64,000 nt of DNA from Chitinophaga rupis (lineage in GTDB: Bacteria > Bacteroidota > Bacteroidia > Chitinophagales > Chitinophagaceae). The notes below the pieces were generated by a model. That model saw nothing but the letters and a program-made list of their open reading frames with translations. It was not told the DNA's origin and ran no database searches. Position numbers and translations under genes: made by a program. The first letter of the stretch is position 1; each line of letters opens with the position of its first letter. Below, piece by piece: positions 17,913 to 26,424 of this stretch. The stretch lies in assembly GCF_900109685.1 (NCBI RefSeq), contig NZ_FOBB01000003.1, forward strand, positions 682,001-746,000, read 5' to 3'.

Positions 17913-18743
17913 TTAAACCAGGTCGTAGAACGCAGCGGCATTACCACCCATAATGGCGGCCTGCTCTGTTTTGCTTAACCTGCTGATGTAGTCCGTTACC
18001 AGGCCTTTTACCTCTGCATACTGCCCTGCCACTAAACATACCGGCCAGTCGGATCCATACATCAGGCGCTGGGGGCCATAGGCTTCCAGCACTACATCCA
18101 GGTAAGGTTTAAACGTGTCGGCAGTCCAGTTTTGCCAGTCAGCTTCCGTTACCAGCCCGCTGATCTTACAATATACGTTGGAGGATGCTGCAATGGTGCG
18201 CATGCTTTCTTCCCATACAGCTATATCGCCCGTTTTGCAATAAGGCTTGGCCATATGATCTATGACCAGCTTTTGCTGCGGGAACAGCTGCACGAATTTT
18301 TCTACTGCAGGTAACTGTATGGGATATACGAGAATATCGTACGTAAAATTATAAGGCTGTAATGCGCGGATGCCTTTACAAAACCCCTCCTTTAACAAAA
18401 AGGCCGGATCAGGCTCTCCCTGTACAATATGGCGGAAACCTTTCAGCGTTTTGAATTGTGTATAGTGCTGCAGGCGTTCTTCCAGGTTCTCTGCACGCAG
18501 GTCTACCCAGCCTACCACGCCTTTCACAAAAGGGTGCGCAGCGGCCAGGTCCAGCAGGAATTGTGTTTCCTCTTCCGACTGATCGGCCTGTACGGCCACA
18601 CAGGCATCCACACCGTTCTGTTGTAATACAGGCAGCAGGTTATGCGGCAAAAAATCATCCTGTATCACTTTCATATCGTCCGTGATCCAGGCATCTTTCA
18701 CCGGGTGGTATTTCCAGAAATGTTGATGGGAATCGATGATCAT
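17913..18743 (-). CDS. Amidohydrolase-superfamily lactonase, probable L-fuconolactonase
   Basis: The 276-residue protein starts MIIDSHQHFWKYHPVKDAW, the metal-binding HxH motif of the amidohydrolase_2 family. It has VVGWVDLRAENLEERL in the middle, LVIDHMAKP with a ligand histidine, and LMYGSDWPVCLVAG near the C-terminus with the catalytic aspartate. This is the L-fuconolactonase / rhamnonolactonase-like subgroup, which opens sugar lactones to aldonic acids. Position between an SDR and a mutarotase in a fucose block makes L-fuconolactone the best candidate substrate. Confidence 0.82.
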   Translation of the reverse strand: MIIDSHQHFWKYHPVKDAWITDDMKVIQDDFLPHNLLPVLQQNGVDACVAVQADQSEEETQFLLDLAAAHPFVKGVVGWVDLRAENLEERLQHYTQFKTLKGFRHIVQGEPDPAFLLKEGFCKGIRALQPYNFTYDILVYPIQLPAVEKFVQLFPQQKLVIDHMAKPYCKTGDIAVWEESMRTIAASSNVYCKISGLVTEADWQNWTADTFKPYLDVVLEAYGPQRLMYGSDWPVCLVAGQYAEVKGLVTDYISRLSKTEQAAIMGGNAAAFYDLV

Positions 18744-18754
18744 AATTGGAATTT

Positions 18755-18830
18755 TAGCAGAGAGCGCAAAGCATAAAGCAAAAAGCGATCTGCATTAAGT
18801 TTTCTGCTTTCTGCTTTCAGCTTTACGCAT
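18755..18830. repeat. AAGC-word inverted repeat between lactonase and mutarotase genes
   Basis: GCAAAGCATAAAGCAAAAAGC-like words on one side face GCTTTCTGCTTTCAGCTTTACGC words on the other, giving an imperfect inverted repeat. The repeat runs into the stop codon region of the mutarotase gene. The vocabulary is the same as at 24816-24913 and 42330-42375. Confidence 0.65.
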
Positions 18831-19158
18831 TTAAAGAAAATATCTTATCCATCACTATCCACTTCTCTCCGGGTTTTGCAATGGGCAATGCCTGCTGGTA
18901 TTTCCACATGAGCGCTTCCCATTCCTGTACCTTAGGATTGGCGGCATCTGCAGCCGCTTTCTTTTCAGCGGAGAAGGTATCATTCACTTCCATGATCATG
19001 AACAAACGGTTCATAACCCGGTAGATCTCCATGTTTTCAATACCGCTGCCGCTAATGCTTTGCCTGATCTCCGGCCATACTTCCTGGTGATATTTTTCAT
19101 ACTCCGCTATCAGCTGCGGATCATTCTTAAGGTCCAGTGCCAGGCAATATCTTTTCAT
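18823..19158 (-). CDS. L-rhamnose mutarotase-family protein, probable L-fucose mutarotase
   Basis: Starting at the ATG at 19158 gives a 111-residue protein, MKRYCLALDLKNDPQLIAEY. Two earlier in-frame methionines add only MLMQIV, which does not look native. The RhaM-like dimeric alpha/beta fold is supported by KYHQEVWPEIRQSI, with the histidine and tryptophan region of the family, then MEIYRVMNRLFMIMEV and EWEALMWKYQQ. These enzymes interconvert alpha and beta anomers of 6-deoxy sugars. The fucose-pathway context suggests L-fucose as substrate, which is inference. Confidence 0.78.
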   Translation of the reverse strand: MKRYCLALDLKNDPQLIAEYEKYHQEVWPEIRQSISGSGIENMEIYRVMNRLFMIMEVNDTFSAEKKAAADAANPKVQEWEALMWKYQQALPIAKPGEKWIVMDKIFSLNA

Positions 19159-19193
19159 AACTATCTGCATTAACACATTGAGTGGAATAATTA

Positions 19194-20045
19194 TTATTTC
19201 CAGGCAAAGGCCGTTTGTTTGGAGGTACCCAAACCATCAATGCCCAGCTCTATTACATCGCCTTCTTTTATATATACCTGCGGGTTCATTCCCAGGCCTA
19301 CGCCTGCGGGTGTACCGGTAGAGATCACATCACCCGGCAACAGGCTCATAAACTGGCTCAGGTAAGACACCAGGAAAGGCACGCTGAATATCAGGTTGGC
19401 AGTAGTGCCATTCTGCACCTTTTTACCGTTCAGGCTTAACCAGATGCCCAGGTTATTTACATCCTTAACTTCATCTTTGGTAACCAGCCAGGGGCCCAGC
19501 GGCGCAAAGGTATCGGCACTTTTGCCTTTTACCCACTGCCCGTTACGTTCCAGCTGGAACTCGCGCTCACTATAATCATTATGCAGCGCATAACCGGCTA
19601 CATAATCCATTGCATCCTTTTCTTCCACATAAGTGGCTTTTTTGTCGATCACTACGGCCAGCTCCACTTCCCAATCTGTTTTTTTACTGTTCTTGGGAAT
19701 GATCAGGTTATCGTTGGGGCCTACCAGTGAGGAGGTACTTTTGAAGAACACGATCGGTTCCGTGGGGATCTGCATATTGCTTTCCTTCGCATGATCCGCA
19801 TAGTTCAGGCCAATGCAAATGATCTTGGAAGGACGCTGTATGGGCGCTCCCAGGCGTGTATTATCCGGTATGCGGGGCGCTGTACCAGCATTGGCAGCCC
19901 ACCATTGTGCCAGGCGTTCCAGCCCGTTGGTCGCAAAAAATTTCTCGCCGTAATCTTCTCCGAAAGCGCTTACATCAAAGCTGCCATCTGCTGTAACTAC
20001 ACCTGGTTTCTCCTCACCCGGTTGTCCGAATCGTATCAGTTTCAT
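19194..20045 (-). CDS. Fumarylacetoacetate-hydrolase-family enzyme, probable 2,4-diketo-3-deoxy-L-fuconate hydrolase
   Basis: The 283-residue protein has the FAH plan: MKLIRFGQPGEEKPGVV, then ICIGLNYADHAKESNM with the active-site histidine, FFKSTSSLVGPND, the metal ligands in DWEVELAVVIDK, and the C-terminal GDVISTGTPAGVGLG. In the non-phosphorylated fucose pathway this family splits 2,4-diketo-3-deoxy-L-fuconate to pyruvate and lactate. It sits 35 bp upstream of the mutarotase gene, so the two should be on one transcript. Other FAH enzymes act on aromatic breakdown products; no such genes are nearby. Confidence 0.82.
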   Translation of the reverse strand: MKLIRFGQPGEEKPGVVTADGSFDVSAFGEDYGEKFFATNGLERLAQWWAANAGTAPRIPDNTRLGAPIQRPSKIICIGLNYADHAKESNMQIPTEPIVFFKSTSSLVGPNDNLIIPKNSKKTDWEVELAVVIDKKATYVEEKDAMDYVAGYALHNDYSEREFQLERNGQWVKGKSADTFAPLGPWLVTKDEVKDVNNLGIWLSLNGKKVQNGTTANLIFSVPFLVSYLSQFMSLLPGDVISTGTPAGVGLGMNPQVYIKEGDVIELGIDGLGTSKQTAFAWK

Positions 20046-20070
20046 TTGTAAATATTTTCCTGTTAAATAT

Positions 20071-20142
20071 GCTGAATGCTTAGGGTTGAATGCTGAACGC
20101 TCAATGCAGCGTAGGGTAGCTATTTTGCGTTAAGCATTCAGC
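20071..20142. repeat. Inverted repeat GCTGAATGCTTA with TTAAGC words
   Basis: GCTGAATGCTTA at 20071-20082 is the exact complement of TAAGCATTCAGC at 20131-20142. Further ATGCTGAACGC and TTTAGCATTAAGCG words flank it. The repeat fills the 112-bp gap between the lipoprotein gene and the FAH gene inside a same-strand block. Confidence 0.7.
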
Positions 20143-20157
20143 GTTTAGCATTAAGCG

Positions 20158-20910
20158 TCACTGCACTCTTCCCAGCTCCTTCAATATCAGCTTCGCGTTC
20201 TCCACCTTTATATCCAGCACCGGATCAAATCCATCATCACGCTGCAAACCAAATATGCAATGGTCGGGGTCTTCCGTGGGTTGTATCTTAGGTGCATAAC
20301 CACCCGGCACCTGCAGCGTTTTCCTTTCATTTAAACCGCCAAACTCTGTGTACAGCTGTACAGAATCTTTACTGGCAGCCGGCTCCAGCCGCACAATAAA
20401 ATCAGCAATGATCTTACCGGAGGTTACATTCTTTTTGTAATGATCTGTTAGTTTTGATTTATTGGTAGCCTTGCCTAAGCCCAGCTCACCTTCTGCATAA
20501 TGCCATACAGCTTCCGGCGGCGTACCTACCTGGAAAATTTTCAGCCCGCCGTCTTCGCCCTGGCTGGCATGGTAGTAACGGGTGCCGCGGTTATTTTTTA
20601 ATACACCGATGTAGCAGCTGGTAGGCTGGTCCCATACGGTGCGGTATAGGTCTTCTGAATCCATGTCCTGCGCCAGCGGCAGCTCAAAAGATTTGTCTAT
20701 TGTTTTATCGGCAATGGCAAAATGGATCTTTACTTTCGGCGTATCTGTATCCTGTTCAAAAGATACCTGTACGGTGCCGGCAGGTTTTGCCGGTGTAAAA
20801 GCTGTAGCGGTGCTATCCTGGCTGTTGCCGGATTGTGTGCCGGCGCCACCGCAGGCCCACAGGCTGGTGGAAAGCGCCGTTATTAAAATTACTTTGCTGA
20901 AATGTTGCAT
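20158..20910 (-). CDS. Hypothetical lipoprotein inside the fucose-oxidation block
   Basis: I do not recognise the family of this 250-residue protein. The N-terminus MQHFSKVILITALSTSLWACGG is a signal with a lipobox-like LWAC, so the mature protein should be lipid-anchored at Cys20. A short Ser/Thr/Pro-rich linker (residues about 25-45) follows, then a beta-rich soluble domain with several aromatic residues and no catalytic motif I can name. It lies between the two SDR/FAH genes of the block on the same strand. It could be a sugar-binding or accessory surface protein, which is speculation. Confidence 0.72.
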   Translation of the reverse strand: MQHFSKVILITALSTSLWACGGAGTQSGNSQDSTATAFTPAKPAGTVQVSFEQDTDTPKVKIHFAIADKTIDKSFELPLAQDMDSEDLYRTVWDQPTSCYIGVLKNNRGTRYYHASQGEDGGLKIFQVGTPPEAVWHYAEGELGLGKATNKSKLTDHYKKNVTSGKIIADFIVRLEPAASKDSVQLYTEFGGLNERKTLQVPGGYAPKIQPTEDPDHCIFGLQRDDGFDPVLDIKVENAKLILKELGRVQ

Positions 20911-20944
20911 ACTGTGATTGATATATCCTGCAATATAAGGGCTA

Positions 20945-21727
20945 TCAGTTATTCAATTTTATAAAACCGCCATCTATCGGGTAATCACAGCCGGTAATAA
21001 AACCAGCCTGCTCAGAGCACAGGTACAGCGCCAGCCAGCCTACTTCTTCCGGTTTAGCCATACGGCCAATAGGCTGTGTTTTGGATAATTTTTCAAACAT
21101 CTCCTGTACATTATCCGGGTAGTTCTTTTGCAGGAACCCATCTACAAACGGAGTATGCACCCTGGCAGGTGATACGCAGTTGCAGCGGATATTATCATGT
21201 ATATAATCTTTAGCTACGGAAAGGGTCATGGTTAATACGGCGCCTTTGCTCATGGAGTAGGCAAAACGGTCGGGGATACCTACGGTAGAGGCGATGGAAG
21301 CAATGTTAAGGATAACGCCCCCGCCCTGCTGCTTCATGTGTTTAATAGCAGCATACATACAGTTATAGGTGCCTTTAACATTTACGCTGAACACGCGGTC
21401 AAAATCTGCTTCAGCAGTGGTTTCCAGCTTACCTATGTGAGCAATGCCCGCACAGTTCACCAGTATATCTATACGGCCTGCATCGGCCTGTATGTTGTCA
21501 ATGGTTTTGATCACATCGGCCTGCTGCGCTACGTTACAGCCATGTGCCTTTGCTTTGCCGCCGGCAGCTATAATATCGGCTACTGTGCCTTTACCGCCGT
21601 CTTCATTCAGCTCTATAATGTGCACAAAAGCACCCTGCTCCGCAAAACATTTGGCAATAGCCTGGCCTATACCGCTACCGGCGCCGGTTACTACCGCCAC
21701 CTTGTTATCTAACCGAAATAAACTCAT
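20945..21727 (-). CDS. SDR-family dehydrogenase, probable 2-keto-3-deoxy-L-fuconate dehydrogenase
   Basis: This 260-residue SDR starts MSLFRLDNKVAVVTGAGSG with the TGxxxGIG site at about residues 15-22. NCAGIAHIG and the catalytic YSMSKGAV (Tyr and Lys) follow, and it ends CDYPIDGGFIKLNN. Features such as PDRFAYSMSKGAVLTMT and NCVSPARVHTPFVD resemble 2-keto-3-deoxy-L-fuconate dehydrogenases, which supply the substrate of the FAH-family hydrolase two genes downstream. It is the first gene of the minus-strand block and would be read from a promoter in 21728-21839, the gap shared with the divergent dipeptidase gene. No sugar-responsive regulator lies next to it. Confidence 0.82.
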   Translation of the reverse strand: MSLFRLDNKVAVVTGAGSGIGQAIAKCFAEQGAFVHIIELNEDGGKGTVADIIAAGGKAKAHGCNVAQQADVIKTIDNIQADAGRIDILVNCAGIAHIGKLETTAEADFDRVFSVNVKGTYNCMYAAIKHMKQQGGGVILNIASIASTVGIPDRFAYSMSKGAVLTMTLSVAKDYIHDNIRCNCVSPARVHTPFVDGFLQKNYPDNVQEMFEKLSKTQPIGRMAKPEEVGWLALYLCSEQAGFITGCDYPIDGGFIKLNN

Positions 21728-21839
21728 CTTCCCTTAGTTTTTTAAGGGTTCTAAAATACCTAATTTCAGCCGGGGTTTACAATTGTTTTTTACCTGTAAT
21801 GTATACTTTCTTGACTAATTTTAAGAAAACCATATAACG

Positions 21840-22544
21840 ATGAGGGTATTTTTCTACAACTGGATTAGCTTATTACTGTTAATGATACCAGGCTGGCACA
21901 GCTCATTTGCACAGCAGATACCCTTGAACCATTATGGTTTGCCGGTAGTGACCAGCGCTGCCCTGTACCAGCAGCAGGTGGCGGCAGACAGTAACCAGCA
22001 GCTGGTAGATGTGCCCCGTTATATTCCCGGCATCCGTACAGATGTACGTTATGCCACCACGCATAACTTTACACAACAGGTATTGTACCCGCATCCCAGG
22101 GTTTTATTGCGCCTGCCGGCGGCCAAAGCCTTAAAGGCCGTACAGCAGCAGCTAAGCGCCCAGGGACTCGCCTTAAAAATATTCGATGCTTACCGGCCCT
22201 ATGCCATCACTGAAAAAATGTGGACCATTGTACCCGATGACCGCTATGCTGCCGACCCACGCAAAGGCAGCGGGCATAACCGGGGTGTGGCAGTGGATCT
22301 TACCCTTATACAGATATCCAGCGGGGATACCATTCCCATGCCTACCGGCTACGATGATTTTACAGAAAAAGCACATTATAGCTATCATCCCACTGATATC
22401 GCTGTGCTGGCCAACCGTGCCCTGCTACGCCGCATAATGGAGCAGCATGGCTTTACTGCCCTGGAAACGGAATGGTGGCACTTTTACCTCTCTGACTATC
22501 AAAAATACCCTTTACTGGATCTGGGCTTTGATACCTTCCGTTAA
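21840..22544 (+). CDS. Secreted M15D (VanX/DdpX-like) D-Ala-D-Ala dipeptidase
   Basis: The 234-residue product has a signal peptide (cut near SSFAQ, residue 25). The M15 zinc site is visible: SGHNRGVAVDLT gives His146 and Asp153, and LETEWWHF gives the catalytic Glu211 and His214. AYRP contains Arg119, the transition-state arginine of VanX. The enzyme should cut D-alanyl-D-alanine or related dipeptides in the periplasm. In an organism without van genes nearby, a role in recycling cell-wall dipeptides is more likely than vancomycin resistance. It is followed by 524 bp without a gene. Confidence 0.9.
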   Translation: MRVFFYNWISLLLLMIPGWHSSFAQQIPLNHYGLPVVTSAALYQQQVAADSNQQLVDVPRYIPGIRTDVRYATTHNFTQQVLYPHPRVLLRLPAAKALKAVQQQLSAQGLALKIFDAYRPYAITEKMWTIVPDDRYAADPRKGSGHNRGVAVDLTLIQISSGDTIPMPTGYDDFTEKAHYSYHPTDIAVLANRALLRRIMEQHGFTALETEWWHFYLSDYQKYPLLDLGFDTFR

Positions 22545-23068
22545 CCCATAAACTTTCCAAGCTTATTGTTCCTGCCTGCTGGCGTGCTTAACATTGCGCC
22601 CCGGCAGTCTCATGTCCGTTATAACCGGCTGGCAGCTGGAGATATGAACTGTTCTGTAAACCGTAAGCAGGATCACTACCGCCTGCTGTAAACCTTAAAC
22701 CGGATTATCTGGTTCAGGTGTAAACTATTCCAGGACAAGACAAGGACAAGACAATATCTTATAAGGGATGGCTTATAGATAGCTTAGATATAGCTTACAT
22801 ATGGCTTATATATAGCTTATCCATTCTATGCAACCGGATGCAAGACCTACCGGACACGGTACATGAACGGCATTTTTATAGCCTTCAGCTATACGAAAAA
22901 CATCTGTTTTTAGGATTTTTTTCTAAGGACCGGACAAAGCAGGAACAAGATTTGTAACTGAGCTTATAAGAGTTACGGGTAGCGGACCGGGCTGTAAAAC
23001 ACTAACTTTACCATTCGAATACGCCCATTCAGGAAACCATATTCTTTTCATTTTAAAACCAAGGAATC
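22545..23068. repeat. 524-bp spacer with tandem 11-bp repeats
   Basis: No reading frame in this spacer looks coding. It contains two exact copies of AGGACAAGACA (22732-22742, 22743-22753). After a 16-nt break there are five 11-bp units of consensus RGCTTAYATAT: 22770-22780, 22781-22791, 22792-22802, 22803-22813 and 22814-22824. The downstream part has several ACCGGA/GCGGAC words and a weak TAACTTTA promoter-like box just ahead of the pyruvate-oxidase gene. The 11-bp spacing places each unit on nearly the same face of the helix, which suits protein binding sites or a bend. Function is unproven. Confidence 0.75.
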
Positions 23069-24802
23069 ATGAGAAAAGTAGCAGACCAGGTAGTGGACAT
23101 GCTGATAGCAAACGGCGTAAAAAGGATCTACGCTGTGGCCGGAGACAGTTTAAATGAGCTGAATGATGCTGTAAGAAGGAATGGCCAGATCAAATGGATC
23201 CATGTACGGCACGAGGAAGCGGGCGCTTACGCAGCGGCCGCGGAAGCCGAGCTGGAAGGGCTGGCGTGTTGCGCAGGCAGCTGCGGGCCGGGTCATGTGC
23301 ACCTGATAAATGGTTTATATGATGCGCACCGTACAGGCGTACCTGTTATAGCCATTGCCTCCACCATTAACACCCCGGAATTTGGTACAGATTATTTCCA
23401 GGGCACCAATACTATTAAATTATTTGACGATTGCAGCTGCTATAACCAGGTGGCCAGCACCCCTGCACAAGCCGCGCGTATGCTGCAAAGCGCCATACAG
23501 CATGCCATTCACCATAAAGGGGTAGCGGTATTCGGGTTGCCGGGCGATGTATCTGCCATGGCAGCGGAAGAAAGCATTACAGCTATGCAGAATTATAAAA
23601 GCGATACCGTGCTGCGGCCAGCAGACCATGAGCTGGAAAACCTGGCCGGCCTTTTAAATGAAAGCAGCAAAGTGACTATCTTTTGCGGGGTAGGCGCAGC
23701 TGCTGCACATAAAGAGGTGGTGGAGCTGGCCGGCAGGTTACAGGCGCCGGTAGGCTACTCTTTCCGCGGTAAAATGGGCATACAATATAACAACCCCTAT
23801 GAGGTAGGTATGACCGGTTTGCTGGGGCTTCCCTCGGCCTACCACAGCATGCACGAAGCAGATGTGGTATTGCTGCTGGGGACCGATTTCCCCTACACGC
23901 CGTTTATGCCAGTGAAGAACAAGATCGTACAGATCGATGAAAAGCCGGAAAGGCTGGGCCGGCGCGCAAAGCTGGCAATGGGCCTGTGCGGCAATATTAA
24001 AGATACCCTGCGTGCGCTGATGCCCCTTCTTACGCCTAAAACGGATGATCACTTTTTAAAGGTGCAGCTGGAGCTGTATGATAAGGTAAAGGAGCACCTG
24101 CAGAAATTTGTACAGGAAACCGGCACCAATAATAATATACAACCTGAGTTTGTAGCAGCTACGCTGAACGAGCTGGCTGCCGGCGATGCCATTTTTACCA
24201 TGGATACCGGTATGTGCTGCGTATGGGGTGCCCGTTATATAACAGCTACGGGTAAACGCAAAATGCTGGGATCTTTTAACCACGGCTCTATGGCCAATGC
24301 CATGCCTATGGCCATTGGCGCAGCGCTTACGTATCCCGGCCGGCAGGTATTTGCCATGTGCGGCGACGGTGGTTTATCCATGCTGCTGGGCGACCTGGCC
24401 ACCATACGCCAGTATGACCTGCCCATTAAGCTGATCGTGTTCAACAACCGCGCATTGGGTATGGTAAAGCTGGAAATGGAAGTACAGGGCCTACCGGATA
24501 ATGAAACGGATATGGTGAACCCGGATTTTGGCGTAATAGCCAGGGCCATGGGTTTCAAAGGTATTACCGTACACTCCCCGGAAGGCGTGAAAGGTGCGCT
24601 GCAAGCCGCTATTGGTGATGAGGGGCCAGTGCTGGTGAATATTATGACCAATCCCGCGGCGCTGGCCATGCCCCCTAAAGTGGAATGGGAGCAGGTGAAG
24701 GGTTATGCCCTATCCATGAGCAAACTGATATTGGGCGGGCGTATGGACGAAGTGCTGGACACCGTAAAATCCAATTACAAACATTTAACGGAACTGCTGT
24801 AA
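23069..24802 (+). CDS. poxB: Thiamine-diphosphate pyruvate dehydrogenase (quinone) / pyruvate oxidase
   Basis: The 577-residue protein has the full three-domain ThDP plan. MRKVADQVVDMLIANGVKR and HVRHEEAGAYAAAAEAELEG carry the catalytic glutamate in the first domain. CGPGHVHLINGLYDAHRT follows, then the central domain and the ThDP motif CGDGGLSMLLGDLATIRQYDLPIKLIVFNN (GDG to NN) at about residues 430-460. This matches PoxB-type enzymes that convert pyruvate to acetate and CO2, passing electrons to quinone through FAD. The C-terminal membrane-activation segment is not clearly distinguishable. Related acetolactate synthases are excluded by the PoxB-type N-terminus and the lack of a partner small subunit. 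Confidence 0.88.
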   Translation: MRKVADQVVDMLIANGVKRIYAVAGDSLNELNDAVRRNGQIKWIHVRHEEAGAYAAAAEAELEGLACCAGSCGPGHVHLINGLYDAHRTGVPVIAIASTINTPEFGTDYFQGTNTIKLFDDCSCYNQVASTPAQAARMLQSAIQHAIHHKGVAVFGLPGDVSAMAAEESITAMQNYKSDTVLRPADHELENLAGLLNESSKVTIFCGVGAAAAHKEVVELAGRLQAPVGYSFRGKMGIQYNNPYEVGMTGLLGLPSAYHSMHEADVVLLLGTDFPYTPFMPVKNKIVQIDEKPERLGRRAKLAMGLCGNIKDTLRALMPLLTPKTDDHFLKVQLELYDKVKEHLQKFVQETGTNNNIQPEFVAATLNELAAGDAIFTMDTGMCCVWGARYITATGKRKMLGSFNHGSMANAMPMAIGAALTYPGRQVFAMCGDGGLSMLLGDLATIRQYDLPIKLIVFNNRALGMVKLEMEVQGLPDNETDMVNPDFGVIARAMGFKGITVHSPEGVKGALQAAIGDEGPVLVNIMTNPAALAMPPKVEWEQVKGYALSMSKLILGGRMDEVLDTVKSNYKHLTELL

Positions 24803-24815
24803 AGCACAAAGCGTA

Positions 24816-24913
24816 AAGCTGAAAGCATAAAGCCTGTTTATAAAAAAGCGGAGCCGGCGCACCTAATATGCACCGGCTCTGCTCTTTTGCTTTCTGCTTT
24901 ATGCTTTCAGCTT
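24816..24913. terminator. Terminator hairpin enclosed by an 18-bp perfect inverted repeat
   Basis: Between convergent poxB and leuA, AAGCTGAAAGCATAAAGC at 24816-24833 is the exact complement of 24896-24913. Inside lies a GC-rich stem, GCGGAGCCGGCGCA with TGCACCGGCTCTGC (about 24848-24882), followed by CTCTTTT. The outer right arm includes the first bases of the leuA stop codon. The inner stem is a credible intrinsic terminator; the outer arms are word repeats. Confidence 0.85.
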
Positions 24914-26420
24914 AATAGATCTTATTCAGCGCATCCACATATGCATTCACGGAGGCGCTCACAATATCTGTAGAGTAGCCGAAACCGTAGTACGACTGCC
25001 CGTTGTGCTTAACGCGCATATTCACCTTGCTCACATCTTCACTACCGCCGTGCATAGCCTGTATGCTAAATTCATCCAGGTCAATATCATCTTTAATGAT
25101 CTCATGAATGGCATTAATGGTAGCATTTACCGGACCGTTGCCCGCAGCGCTGGCCTCTTTTTCCGTACCATTGATCTTCAGCTTCACGGTAGCCATGGGG
25201 CGCAGCGGATCGCCGCATACTACCTGCAGCAGGGTTACTTTAATAGCCTGGTCATCATCATAATTCTTCGCGTCCCCATCTCCCATCAGCTGCTGCAGAT
25301 CGGCATCGCTGATCTCTTTTTTCTGATCGGCCATAATGAGGAAGCGCTGGTATACTTCATCCAGGTTGATCTTATCCAGCTTATAATCCAGGCGTTGCAG
25401 GTGATGTTTTAATGCATGGCGGCCACTGCGCGCGGTAAGGATGATGGAGTTGGTAGCCAGCCCCACATCTTCCGGGTTCAGGATCTCGTAGTTCTCGCGG
25501 TGTTTCAGCACACCATCCTGGTGAATGCCGGAGCTATGCGCAAAAGCATTGCGGCCTACGACGGCTTTGTTCGGCTGTACCGGCATACGCATCATAGTAG
25601 ATACCAGGTTGCTGATGCCGTAGATCTGTTTGGAATTAATACCGGTATGGTATCCCAGGGCATGATGCGTTTTCAGGATCATGGCCACTTCTTCCAGCGA
25701 AGTATTACCAGCACGTTCGCCAATACCGTTAATAGTACACTCTACCTGGCGGGCGCCGTTCATTACACCAGCAATGGTATTGGCAGTTGCCAGGCCAAGA
25801 TCGTTGTGGCAGTGTACGGAAATAATGGCTTTATCTATGTTGGATACATGATCCATCAGGTACTTGATCTTAGCGCCATACTGGTCGGGCAGGCAATAGC
25901 CGTTAGTGTCCGGTATGTTCACAACCGTAGCGCCTGCAGCTATCACTGCTTCTATCATGCGGGCCAGGTATTCATTATCTGCACGGCCGGCATCTTCTGC
26001 ATAAAATTCAATATCGTCCACAAATTTGCGGGCGTACTTCACCGCATCTACTGCACGTTTCAATATATCTTCGCGGGTGCTGTTGAATTTATATTTAATG
26101 TGCATGTCAGATGAACCGATACCCGTATGGATGCGTTTGCGTTTGGCAAAACGCAGGGCCTCTGCTGCAGCATCAATGTCCATGGTATTGGCACGGGTAA
26201 GCGCGCAGATCACAGGCTCTGATACGGCTTTGGAGATCTCTACCACGCTCTGGAAATCGCCGGGGCTTGAAATGGGAAAACCTGCTTCAATAACATCTAC
26301 GCCCAATGCCTCCAGCTCTTTTGCCACTTCTATCTTTTCTACGGTGGTTAACTGGCAGCCTGGCACCTGTTCCCCATCCCGAAGGGTAGTATCGAAAACG
26401 TATACACGATTTTTATCCAT
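24912..26420 (-). CDS. leuA: 2-isopropylmalate synthase
   Basis: LeuA condenses acetyl-CoA with 2-oxoisovalerate, committing carbon to leucine. The 502-residue protein starts MDKNRVYVFDTTLRDGEQVPG, the metal- and substrate-binding loop of the DRE-TIM family. It has VHCHNDLGLATANT with the metal-binding histidines, AGERAGNTSLEEVAM-like (GIGERAGNTSLEEV) and the C-terminal regulatory domain (from about residue 390) that binds leucine for feedback inhibition. It is last in the minus-strand leu block, 213 bp after leuB. That gap is filled by TTACGAATT repeats, so it may have its own promoter. Confidence 0.96.
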   Translation of the reverse strand: MDKNRVYVFDTTLRDGEQVPGCQLTTVEKIEVAKELEALGVDVIEAGFPISSPGDFQSVVEISKAVSEPVICALTRANTMDIDAAAEALRFAKRKRIHTGIGSSDMHIKYKFNSTREDILKRAVDAVKYARKFVDDIEFYAEDAGRADNEYLARMIEAVIAAGATVVNIPDTNGYCLPDQYGAKIKYLMDHVSNIDKAIISVHCHNDLGLATANTIAGVMNGARQVECTINGIGERAGNTSLEEVAMILKTHHALGYHTGINSKQIYGISNLVSTMMRMPVQPNKAVVGRNAFAHSSGIHQDGVLKHRENYEILNPEDVGLATNSIILTARSGRHALKHHLQRLDYKLDKINLDEVYQRFLIMADQKKEISDADLQQLMGDGDAKNYDDDQAIKVTLLQVVCGDPLRPMATVKLKINGTEKEASAAGNGPVNATINAIHEIIKDDIDLDEFSIQAMHGGSEDVSKVNMRVKHNGQSYYGFGYSTDIVSASVNAYVDALNKIY

Positions 26421-26424
26421 TTTA

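Noticed and set aside
21840..22544. Vancomycin-resistance gene cluster
   Set aside because: Only the VanX-like dipeptidase is present; no vanH, vanA or two-component genes are nearby, and signal peptide and context suit cell-wall dipeptide turnover.
25416..26114. 232-codon plus-strand frame inside leuA
   Set aside because: It lies antisense over a complete leuA with all active-site motifs, and its product has no domain pattern; it is a shadow.
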